From: Alphaproteobacteria bacterium | Lineage (GTDB): Bacteria > Pseudomonadota > Alphaproteobacteria > Rhodobacterales > Rhodobacteraceae | Direction: 5' to 3' | Length of the DNA: 29,726 nt | Assembly: GCA_030425945.1 (NCBI GenBank) | Contig: JAUHZL010000003.1 | Location: 1 to 29,726, forward strand | The notes under the pieces: generated by a model | Database searches by the model: none | Told to the model about the DNA's origin: nothing | The model's input: only the letters and a program-made list of their open reading frames with translations | Shown: piece after piece, positions 23,730 to 29,726 of the stretch | Layout of the letters: the number at the start of each line of letters is the position of its first letter | Numbering within the stretch: the stretch's first letter is position 1 | Position numbers and translations under genes: made by a program

Positions 23730-24068
23730 TCAGCCGTCGCAGTCGGGGATCGGGACCACGGTGCCGTCGGCTTTGGTGATGCGGCTGGCGCACAGGTCCA
23801 GCGGTCCCGGGTCGTCGTCGACGTAGCCCGTCACGGTCACGACCTCGCCCACCACCACGGGGACGCGGCTGGGTCCGAGGTAGACCTCGATCGACCCGCT
23901 CCGGTCGGCGAGGTGGAACTCGTCCGCGTCGACGATCCGCTCGACCGTGCCGGTGATCGTGACCTGAGCGCCCCGCGTGATATCGGCGATCGGGGTCGCG
24001 GGGTCGGATTGGGCCAGGGCCGGACCGCCGCCCAGGGCGGCCGCGGCTAGAATGATCATGCGGATCAA
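23730..24068 (-). CDS. Small exported OB-fold (BOF/YgiW-like) protein
   Basis: This protein of about 112 residues has a signal peptide (IRMIILAAAALGGGPALA then Q) and one domain: ITRGAQVTITGTVERIVDADEFHLADRSGSIEVYL, then VGEVVTVTGYVDDD. The pattern resembles the bacterial OB-fold (BOF) family of periplasmic stress proteins such as YgiW; the match is loose. Two cysteines (in LDLCAS and PDCDG) could form a disulfide. The start is uncertain: a TTG at 24068 has GAGGGAG seven bases upstream and supplies the arginine expected in a signal peptide; the ATG at 24059 lacks both. The ribosome site lies in a strong hairpin. Confidence 0.7.
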   Translation of the reverse strand: MIRMIILAAAALGGGPALAQSDPATPIADITRGAQVTITGTVERIVDADEFHLADRSGSIEVYLGPSRVPVVVGEVVTVTGYVDDDPGPLDLCASRITKADGTVVPIPDCDG

Positions 24069-24075
24069 GGTCGAA

Positions 24076-24110
24076 CTCCCTCGTGGACTGCAGACATGGT
24101 CCCGAGGGAG
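24076..24110 (-). promoter_or_regulatory. Hairpin that sequesters the ribosome site of the OB-fold gene
   Basis: On the minus strand CTCCCTCG pairs with CGAGGGAG, and the inner GGAC pairs with GTCC, giving 12 base pairs with a single bulge and a 10-base loop. The 3' arm contains the GAGGGAG Shine-Dalgarno of the OB-fold gene. In the folded state the ribosome site is closed, so opening by heat, a protein or a small RNA would be needed for good translation. Confidence 0.6.
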
Positions 24111-24133
24111 ATGGGCCTGTGGCCAGTGCCTTT

Positions 24134-24157
24134 CAACGCGCGCCGGTGGGCGCGTTG
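24134..24157 (-). terminator. GC-rich hairpin after the beta-galactosidase gene
   Basis: CAACGCGC (24134-24141) and GCGCGTTG (24150-24157) form a perfect 8-bp stem with an 8-base loop, 13 bases after the GH42 stop on the minus strand. It is followed by AAAGG rather than a U-run in that direction, so if it ends the galactoside transcript it does so inefficiently or with Rho. Confidence 0.45.
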
Positions 24158-24169
24158 CCGCACCGGCCC

Positions 24170-26074
24170 CTATCCGCGCCGTGGCAGCCGCAGGACCCCG
24201 GCCGGGGGCAGGGTCTGGTCGCGGTAGGTCTGCGGGTGGGCGGCGTAGTTGAAGACGAAGCGCTCGGACGGGGTGTCGCGCAGGCGCAGCCCCTCGGGCA
24301 GGACCTCGGTCGCGAGGCCCAGCTCCGCGCAGGCCCCCGCGAGGATCCGGTCCCACAGCGCGGCGGTCGGCCAGCCGCCGAGGTAGCGCAGACCGCCCGT
24401 GCCCATTACCAGCGGCGCGCCCGTCCCAAGCCGCAGCCCGACCTCGGCGCTGCCCTCGAGGTGCTCGACCCAGTGCGCGACCGCGCCGCCGCCGGCCACC
24501 GCGCGCTCTTCCCCCGGCGGCAGGCTTTCGACCCGCGCGACGGTGACGTCGAGGCCGGGCAGGGCCGGGGGCAGCGGCACGGGGATGCGGAACTCGGCCG
24601 TTTTGGAGGCCGTCCGCGGCCCGACGAGCGCGATGCCGTCCAGCGCCGCCAGCCGTGCCTTCAGTTCGTCCGGCATGGCGAACATGCCCGGGGCCAGCAC
24701 CAGACGGTAGCCGTCGAGCGCCGTCTCCGGCGCGATCACGTCGACCGACAGGCCCCGTGCCCTGAGCGCGCGATAGGCCGAGAAGACCAGCCGGACATAG
24801 TCGAAGTCCGCGCCCTGCGGCTGAACCTGCCAGGCCCAGGCGCTGGGGTAGTCGAAGATCAGCGCCACGTCGGCCCGGGCCGCGCCGACCTGCGGCGCAT
24901 CGGCGATCTCGGCGGCGACCTGTGCCGCCTCCCCGAGGCCGGGGGCCGCCACGCTGTCCGGGCGCAACAGGCCCGCGTGCATCTGCTCCTGCGCGAAGGG
25001 CGCCTGTCGCCAGCGGAAGAAACAGACGGCCTCCGCGCCATGGGCGAACGCCTCCCATGCCCAGAGCCGCACCATCCCGGGCAGCGGTGCGGGGTTCCAC
25101 GGCGCCCAGTTCACCGGGCCGGGCTGCTGTTCCATGATCCACCAGCGCCCCCGGCCCACGGCCCGGTAGAGGTCATGGTGGAAGGCCTGGAAATCCGGGT
25201 CGCCCTGCCGCAGGTAGGCCGCCTTGTGCGCCGCGTCGCCCTCGACCCGGTCCATCAGGAAGCCCATCGGGTAGCTGTCCCACGAGGCGACATCGAGGTC
25301 CTGCCCGACGTCGAAATGGTCGAACTCGGTCACCCGGCCCATGTAGTTGTGGATCAGGGGTGCATCGGTGTGGCGGCGCAGGATCTCGGTCTGGGCGCGG
25401 TTGAAGGCCACCACCTGGTCGGAGGCGAACCGGCGGAAGGCCATGACATGGGCGGGGTTCGCCTCGGTCACGGTCAGGTTCGGCAGGTCGATCTCGTCGA
25501 AGCTCGCGTACTCCATCGACCAGAACACGTTGCCCCAAGCCCGGTTCAGCGCCTCGGGGGACTGGTAGCGCTGCGCGCACCAGTCGCGGAAGGCGTCGCG
25601 CGCGGCGTCCGAATAGCTGATCGTGGTGTCGTGGCAGCCGTACTCGTTGTCCGTCTGCCACGCCGCGACATGCGGGTTGCGGCCATAGCGCTCGGCCAGT
25701 TTCGTCACGATCCGGCGGCACTCGGCCAGGTAGCCCCGGTGCGAGAAGCAGTAGTGGCGGCGCGAGCCGAAGCCGCGCGGGCGCCCGTCCGCATCCAGCG
25801 CCAGCATGTCGGGATGCTTGGTGACCACCCAGCGCGGCGGCGTGGCGGTCGGCGTGCCGAGGATCACCTTCAGCCCCGCCGCGCCCAGCACCGCGATGGC
25901 GCGGTCGAGCCAGTCGAAGCGGTAGTCGCCTTCGGAGGGCTCCAGCCGGGACCACGCGAACTCGCCGATCCGCACCCAGGTCAGGCCGGTCTCCGCCATC
26001 CGGCGGGCATCCTCGGGCCAGACCTCCTCGGGCCAGTGCTCGGGGTAATAGCAGACGCCCAGCGTGCGGGTCAC
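24170..26074 (-). CDS. Beta-galactosidase, glycoside hydrolase family 42
   Basis: This 634-residue enzyme shows the GH42 hallmarks: LGVCYYPEHWPEEVW start, acid/base Glu144 in TDNEYG and nucleophile Glu314 in WWIMEQQPGPVNW, followed by WAWEAFAHGAEAVCFFRWRQAPF. The trimerisation and C-terminal beta domains follow at normal length. There is no signal peptide, so it acts in the cytoplasm on an imported galactoside. The ATG at 26074 overlaps the stop of the lactonase gene as ATGA. It is the last gene of an operon that breaks down galactose oxidatively; release of galactose from lactose-like or plant/algal galacto-oligosaccharides is the expected role. Confidence 0.95.
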   Translation of the reverse strand: MTRTLGVCYYPEHWPEEVWPEDARRMAETGLTWVRIGEFAWSRLEPSEGDYRFDWLDRAIAVLGAAGLKVILGTPTATPPRWVVTKHPDMLALDADGRPRGFGSRRHYCFSHRGYLAECRRIVTKLAERYGRNPHVAAWQTDNEYGCHDTTISYSDAARDAFRDWCAQRYQSPEALNRAWGNVFWSMEYASFDEIDLPNLTVTEANPAHVMAFRRFASDQVVAFNRAQTEILRRHTDAPLIHNYMGRVTEFDHFDVGQDLDVASWDSYPMGFLMDRVEGDAAHKAAYLRQGDPDFQAFHHDLYRAVGRGRWWIMEQQPGPVNWAPWNPAPLPGMVRLWAWEAFAHGAEAVCFFRWRQAPFAQEQMHAGLLRPDSVAAPGLGEAAQVAAEIADAPQVGAARADVALIFDYPSAWAWQVQPQGADFDYVRLVFSAYRALRARGLSVDVIAPETALDGYRLVLAPGMFAMPDELKARLAALDGIALVGPRTASKTAEFRIPVPLPPALPGLDVTVARVESLPPGEERAVAGGGAVAHWVEHLEGSAEVGLRLGTGAPLVMGTGGLRYLGGWPTAALWDRILAGACAELGLATEVLPEGLRLRDTPSERFVFNYAAHPQTYRDQTLPPAGVLRLPRRG

Positions 26075-26919
26075 GGGATCACCCGGTGCTCGGCCTGCCC
26101 CCGGAACGGGGTGGCCCAGGAGAAGGTCGCGCCCTCGGCGGGGGCGGGGGCGTCGCGCCCCTCGGTCGCGCTGGTGGCGTAGAGCGTGCGCAGGTCGGCC
26201 CCGCCGAAGGCCGGGCAGGTCATGTGCGGGGCGGGGGCCTCGAACCGGGCGATCTCGGTGCCGTCGGGCGCATGGCCCACCACGCAGCCCGCACCCCAGA
26301 GCGCGATCCAGAACGTGCCGTCCGCCCCGAAGACCGCGCCGTCCGGACCGCCGGGTGCATCCGCGAGATCGAGGAAGACCTCGGGCGTGCCCACCGGCCA
26401 GCCCTCGGCATCGAGCGCCACGCGCAGGACCTTGCGGGTCGGCGTGTCGGTGAAACAGGCGCTGCGGCCATCGGGGTGAAAGCTGATCGCGTTCGGGATC
26501 GAGATCCGCGGAAAGAGCCGGCGCAGCTCGCCCGCGCTGTAGCGATAGATCGCGCCCGCACCCTTCTCGGCCTTCTTGCCCATCGTACCGATCCAGAACC
26601 CGCCCATCGGATCGGCGCGGCCGTCGTTCGACCGGGTCAGCGCATTGTCGCTTTCCAGTCCGCAGAGGTACTCGCTCTCGCCGGTGTCGGTGTCGAAGAG
26701 CTGCAGCGCGGTTTCCGACGCGACGAGCAGCCGCGTCCGGTCAACCCAGCCCGCGGCACTGACATGCTCGTCGAACTGCCACTGGTCCAGCGTCTCGCCG
26801 TCCCGCCGGTAGAGGCGCATCCCGTTGATGTCGAACCAGTAGAGGCACTGCGCCTCCGGGTGCCACAGCGGCCCTTCGCCCAAGCTGCAGGGCGTGGCGT
26901 CGAAGACCTGCGCGCTCAT
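26071..26919 (-). CDS. SMP-30/gluconolactonase-family sugar lactonase (probable galactonolactonase)
   Basis: This 282-residue six-bladed beta-propeller has the SMP-30 metal-site elements: Glu15 in SLGEGPLWH, NDGRADPMGGFWIGTMG, the Asn of IPNAISFHPDG and the Asp of GGPDGAVFGADG. The family hydrolyses sugar lactones using a divalent metal. Placed between dgoA and a GH42 galactosidase, it most likely opens D-galactono-lactone made by the SDR dehydrogenase. The ATG at 26919 overlaps the aldolase stop as ATGA, and the gene's own stop overlaps the GH42 start in the same way. An arabinonolactonase is a possible alternative. Confidence 0.9.
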   Translation of the reverse strand: MSAQVFDATPCSLGEGPLWHPEAQCLYWFDINGMRLYRRDGETLDQWQFDEHVSAAGWVDRTRLLVASETALQLFDTDTGESEYLCGLESDNALTRSNDGRADPMGGFWIGTMGKKAEKGAGAIYRYSAGELRRLFPRISIPNAISFHPDGRSACFTDTPTRKVLRVALDAEGWPVGTPEVFLDLADAPGGPDGAVFGADGTFWIALWGAGCVVGHAPDGTEIARFEAPAPHMTCPAFGGADLRTLYATSATEGRDAPAPAEGATFSWATPFRGQAEHRVIP

Positions 26920-27518
26920 GCGACCGCGTCCCATGCGGCGACAATCGCCTCGGCCCGCGCGCGCAGCGCGTCCATCGCGAGGCCCGGCGTGTAGAGCGCC
27001 GTGCCGATCCCGAAACCGTCCGCCCCCGCCTTGCGCCACGCGGCGAAATTGTCCGCGCCCGCCCCGCCGACCGGGAACACGGGCACGTCCTTCGGCAGCA
27101 CCGCGCGCAGCGCCTTCAGCCCGTCCGGACCGGCCATCGAGCCGGGGAACAGCTTCAGCCTGTCCGCGCCGGCCGCGAGCGCCGCGAAGGCCTCGGTCGG
27201 CGTGAAGACGCCCGGCCAGCTTTGCAGCCCGGCGGCCTTGGTGGCGCGGATCACCGCCGGATCGCAATTGGGCGACACGATCAACGCGCCGCCCGCGTCC
27301 GCGACCTCGGCCACCTGCGCGACGCTCAGCACGGTGCCCGCGCCGATCAGGGCGCGGGTGCCGCAGGCCTCGGCCATCGCGGCGATCGAGTGCATCGGGT
27401 GCGGCGAGTTCAGCGGCACCTCGATCCGGGTGATCCCCGCCGCGATCAGGGTCTCGCAGGCGGGCACCGCTTCCGACGGTGTGATCCCCCGCAGGATCGC
27501 AATGATCGGTCGGCTCAT
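26916..27518 (-). CDS. dgoA: 2-dehydro-3-deoxy-6-phosphogalactonate aldolase
   Basis: This 200-residue class I aldolase of the KDPG/KDPGal family shows catalytic Glu33 in RIEVPLNSP and Schiff-base Lys122 in RLKLFPGS. It would split KDPGal to pyruvate and glyceraldehyde 3-phosphate. PLNSPHP and FPVGGAGADNFAAW are nearer the galactonate type than the gluconate type (Eda), and the partner kinase gene next to it supports that. ATGA overlaps occur at both ends. The long frame running to 27971 is a shadow of dgoK. Confidence 0.94.
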   Translation of the reverse strand: MSRPIIAILRGITPSEAVPACETLIAAGITRIEVPLNSPHPMHSIAAMAEACGTRALIGAGTVLSVAQVAEVADAGGALIVSPNCDPAVIRATKAAGLQSWPGVFTPTEAFAALAAGADRLKLFPGSMAGPDGLKALRAVLPKDVPVFPVGGAGADNFAAWRKAGADGFGIGTALYTPGLAMDALRARAEAIVAAWDAVA

Positions 27519-28417
27519 GTGGTTTCCTTCATCCGGGCATGGGCCGCGGCCAGTCCGGCCCGCGTGGCGGCGCCCGCCTCGATCCGCGTCGCGGTCACGC
27601 CCTGCGCCGCCAGCGCCGCGGCATAGGCGTCGGCCAGTCCGTCCGCGCCGAGCAGCGCGACCGGCATGCCCAGCCAGTAGGGTTTCGCCGCCGCCAGTTC
27701 CGCCCCGATCAGCAGGCCGGACAGGCGCGCGCGGGCCGCGGCGGGCGGCAACCCGTTCAGCAGGCCCTCGGCCCGGATCGCGAACAGCCGGGCCGCCAGC
27801 GCCTCGGGCCGCGACAGCGTCTCCTGCACCGCCTCGGCAAAGGCCGCGGCGTCCCAGCCGTCGCCGCCCATCGAGTGCCGCAGGACCGAGTGATCGGACA
27901 GCAGGCCGAACATCTCGCCGGTCAGGAAGCTGCGGAAGCTCACGACCTCGCCCGCGCTGACCTGCGCCCACTTGGAATGGGTGCCCGGCAGGACGATCAC
28001 CCCGTCGAAGCCCGGATGCAGGGACAGCGCCCCGGCGATCTGGGTCTCCTCGCCGCGCATCACGTCGGCGGGCCGGTCCTGCTTCAGGCCGGGAATGATC
28101 CGCACCGTCAGCCGGGGGTCCCGCGTCGGCACGGGCGTCAGCGCCTCGCCGACCGGGGCACAGGGCACGGCGGCATAGCGCGCCTCGACCCAGCCCTGCC
28201 GCGAGCCGACCATGCCGCAGGCCACGACATCGACCCGCTGCGACCCGAGCCAGGGCCCGACCAGCGCCAGCAGCGCCGCCTCGAACTGCGACGGCTGCAG
28301 GCCGCCCATGCCGTCATCCGACATCGCCTCGTCCAGCACGATGCCGCCCGGTCCCATGGCCCAGGCGCGCAGGTGCGTCGTGCCCCAGTCGACGGCGATC
28401 CAGTCCGGCCGGATCAT
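27515..28417 (-). CDS. dgoK: 2-dehydro-3-deoxygalactonokinase
   Basis: This 300-residue kinase phosphorylates 2-keto-3-deoxy-galactonate at C6 for the following aldolase. The opening IAVDWGTTHLRAWAM carries the phosphate-binding DWGTT loop, and MRGEETQIAG, VLPGTHSKWAQV and FLTGEMFGLLSDHSVL are DgoK signatures. The ATG at 28417 overlaps the SDR stop as ATGA; a frame to 28582 is rejected because it reads the SDR gene in another frame. The position directly before dgoA is the classic arrangement. Confidence 0.95.
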   Translation of the reverse strand: MIRPDWIAVDWGTTHLRAWAMGPGGIVLDEAMSDDGMGGLQPSQFEAALLALVGPWLGSQRVDVVACGMVGSRQGWVEARYAAVPCAPVGEALTPVPTRDPRLTVRIIPGLKQDRPADVMRGEETQIAGALSLHPGFDGVIVLPGTHSKWAQVSAGEVVSFRSFLTGEMFGLLSDHSVLRHSMGGDGWDAAAFAEAVQETLSRPEALAARLFAIRAEGLLNGLPPAAARARLSGLLIGAELAAAKPYWLGMPVALLGADGLADAYAAALAAQGVTATRIEAGAATRAGLAAAHARMKETT

Positions 28418-29181
28418 CCCGTCACCACCACGCCGCCATCGATCACCAGCGCCTGCCCCGTCATCGCCCCCGAGGTGCGCGACGCGAGGAACAGCATCGG
28501 CCCGACGATGTCCTCGGGCGCGAGGTGCCGCTTGAGGCACATCCGGTTCATGTGCTCGGCCAGCGCCTCGGGCGTCGTCCACATCTGCAACTGCTTCTCG
28601 GTCAGCACCCAGCCGGGCGCCAGCGCGTTCACCCGGATGTTGTCCGGGCCATACTCGCGCGCCAGGCTCCGGGTCATCCCGTTGATGCCCGAGTTCGCGG
28701 TCGTGTAGGCCGGATAGCCCGCGTTGCCCATCATGTAGCTGATCGAGGTCGTGTTGATGATCGACCCGCCGCCCGCCGCGCGCATTCCCGGCGCGACCGC
28801 CTGGCAGGCGAAGAAGTAGCTCTTGAGGTTGATCGCCTGCGACCAGTCCCAGAACTCCTCGGTCACCTCCTCGGCGGTGTGACGCTTGTCGTTCGCGGCG
28901 TTGTTCACCAGCACGGTGACCGGCCCGTGCGCGGCGGCGGCCTCGTCCACGCAGGCGCGCAGCCGGGCCACGTCGGTGATGTCACAGGGCAGGAAGAGCG
29001 GGGTAGTCCCGGTCTTCTCGGTCATCTCGGCCACGAAGGCGGAGGCATCCGAGCGCTGCACGAAGGCGACGCGCGCCCCCTGACGCAGGAACCCTTCGGT
29101 CAGCGCCGCGCCGATGCCGGAGCCGCCCCCGGTGATGAACACCGAGGCACCCTCGAGGTCGGGATAGGAAACGTCGCGCAT
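28414..29181 (-). CDS. SDR-family dehydrogenase, probable galactose dehydrogenase; catalytic Lys replaced by Asn
   Basis: This 255-residue short-chain dehydrogenase has the NAD site TGGGSGIG (17-24) and LVNNAANDKR (91-100). Catalytic Ser148 or Ser146 lies in TTSIS, and Tyr159 in YPAYTTANSG. The YxxxK lysine should be residue 163, but the codon (28693-28695, complement) is AAC, Asn. The rest of the fold, including NIRVNALAPGWV and the closing ALVIDGG, is intact. By operon position it would oxidise D-galactose (or a related aldose) to the lactone. The loss of lysine may lower activity or mean a different role. The ATG overlaps the dehydratase stop by one base. Confidence 0.88.
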   Translation of the reverse strand: MRDVSYPDLEGASVFITGGGSGIGAALTEGFLRQGARVAFVQRSDASAFVAEMTEKTGTTPLFLPCDITDVARLRACVDEAAAAHGPVTVLVNNAANDKRHTAEEVTEEFWDWSQAINLKSYFFACQAVAPGMRAAGGGSIINTTSISYMMGNAGYPAYTTANSGINGMTRSLAREYGPDNIRVNALAPGWVLTEKQLQMWTTPEALAEHMNRMCLKRHLAPEDIVGPMLFLASRTSGAMTGQALVIDGGVVVTG

Positions 29182-29726
29182 CAATGGCTCTCCCGCGTCA
29201 CGAGCCGCGTGTCCTTGCCGACGAGGAAGTCGAGGTCGGCCCCCGCGTCGGCCTGCAGCACGTGATCGATGTAAAGTCGGGCATAGCCCCGGGTGTAGTG
29301 CGGCGGCTCGGGCTGCCACGCGGCGCGGCGCGCCTCCAGTTCCGCGGCATCGACCAGCAGCTCCAGCTCGCCCTTCGAGGCCGAGACGCGGATGCGGTCG
29401 CCGGTCTTCACCAGCGCCAGCGGGCCGCCCGCCTGCGCCTCGGGGCTGACGTGCAGGATCACGGTGCCGAAAGCGGTGCCCGACATGCGCGCGTCCGAGA
29501 CCCGGATCATGTCGCGCACGCCCTGCCGCACCAGCCGCGCGGGGATCGGCATGTTGCCGACCTCGGGCATGCCGGGATAGCCCTTCGGCCCGCAGCCCTT
29601 CAGGACGAGGATCGTCTCGGGCGTCACCGGCAGGTCGTCGCGGTCGATGTTGGCCTTCAGGTCCTCGATGCTCTCGAAGACATAGGCCTCGCCCTCGTGC
29701 TCCAGCAGGGCGTCGGTGGCCGCCGA
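29181..29726 (-). CDS. IlvD/Edd-family sugar-acid dehydratase, C-terminal part (cut by the window end)
   Basis: The visible 181 residues are the C-terminus of an Fe-S dehydratase of the IlvD/Edd family: VLKGCGPKGYPGMPEVGNMPIP, RVSDARMSGTAFGTVILHVSPEA and GGPLALVKTGDRI. In this pathway it should convert D-galactonate to 2-keto-3-deoxygalactonate; arabonate/xylonate dehydratases are close relatives, and dihydroxy-acid dehydratase is unlikely by context. The C-terminal extension with HYTRGYARLYIDHVLQADAGADLDFL is typical of the sugar-acid branch. The 5' end and operon promoter lie outside the window. Confidence 0.9.
   Translation of the reverse strand, partial: SAATDALLEHEGEAYVFESIEDLKANIDRDDLPVTPETILVLKGCGPKGYPGMPEVGNMPIPARLVRQGVRDMIRVSDARMSGTAFGTVILHVSPEAQAGGPLALVKTGDRIRVSASKGELELLVDAAELEARRAAWQPEPPHYTRGYARLYIDHVLQADAGADLDFLVGKDTRLVTRESH

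Noticed and set aside
23730..25142. A 470-codon frame running from the OB-fold gene back through the GH42 gene
   Set aside because: The upstream part is the GH42 gene read in another frame (Arg/Gly/Ala-rich); only the last 110 codons are a real protein with a signal peptide.

Overview
The window is GC-rich and almost fully coding, with many ATGA-type start/stop overlaps. Its gene families (an AztD-type zinc chaperone, a DUF6525-like protein, a hybrid epimerase/sugar transferase, and a TGA-N9-TCA iron box) point to an alphaproteobacterium, most likely Rhodobacterales (Paracoccaceae/Roseobacteraceae). This placement is inferred from gene content, not from a marker gene. No rRNA, tRNA, CRISPR array, intact insertion sequence or integrase was seen. 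The region is best read as an accessory island of metal-handling modules followed by a sugar-catabolism operon.

Layout. (1) Positions 1-3543, minus strand: an iron-linked operon running small 60-aa protein -> imelysin -> di-haem oxidoreductase -> second imelysin (cut by the window edge). It sits behind a CTGAC-N7-GTCAG dyad that fits the TGA-N9-TCA iron-responsive box. (2) 3780-7004: the zinc importer, with zur-znuC-znuB on the minus strand and znuA divergent on the plus strand. (3) 7271-12108, plus strand: a zinc-starvation operon behind a perfect 17-bp Zur-like palindrome. It encodes a histidine-rich 108-aa protein, two COG0523 GTPases (the second ZigA), the periplasmic zinc chaperone AztD (apparently starting at ATT), a DUF1826 protein and a DUF6525-like protein. 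(4) 12181-17901, plus: a periplasmic copper module with a DUF2946-like protein, MbnP, MbnH, YcnI, a CopC-CopD fusion and a PCuAC fusion protein. (5) 18055-21731, plus: a FecBCD-type metal-chelate importer whose substrate is unknown, coupled to a SAM methyltransferase. (6) 22132-24068, minus: a lone hybrid epimerase/sugar transferase flanked by gene-poor sequence, then a small secreted OB-fold (BOF-like) protein whose Shine-Dalgarno lies in a hairpin. (7) 24170-29726, minus: a galactoside operon covering the whole oxidative (De Ley-Doudoroff) route: IlvD-type dehydratase (partial), SDR dehydrogenase, KDGal kinase, KDPGal aldolase, SMP-30 lactonase and GH42 beta-galactosidase.

How the parts work together. 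Modules 1-5 form a metal-homeostasis block. Iron acquisition is probably under an iron repressor. Zinc import and zinc trafficking are probably under the Zur encoded here. Copper capture and delivery in the periplasm feed, possibly, a chelate importer of unknown ligand. Module 7 would split a galactoside in the cytoplasm and oxidise the galactose to pyruvate and glyceraldehyde 3-phosphate. Its dehydrogenase lacks the canonical catalytic lysine.

Limits: family names come from recognising motifs by eye; no database search was run. Coordinates of a few non-coding sites may be off by one base.
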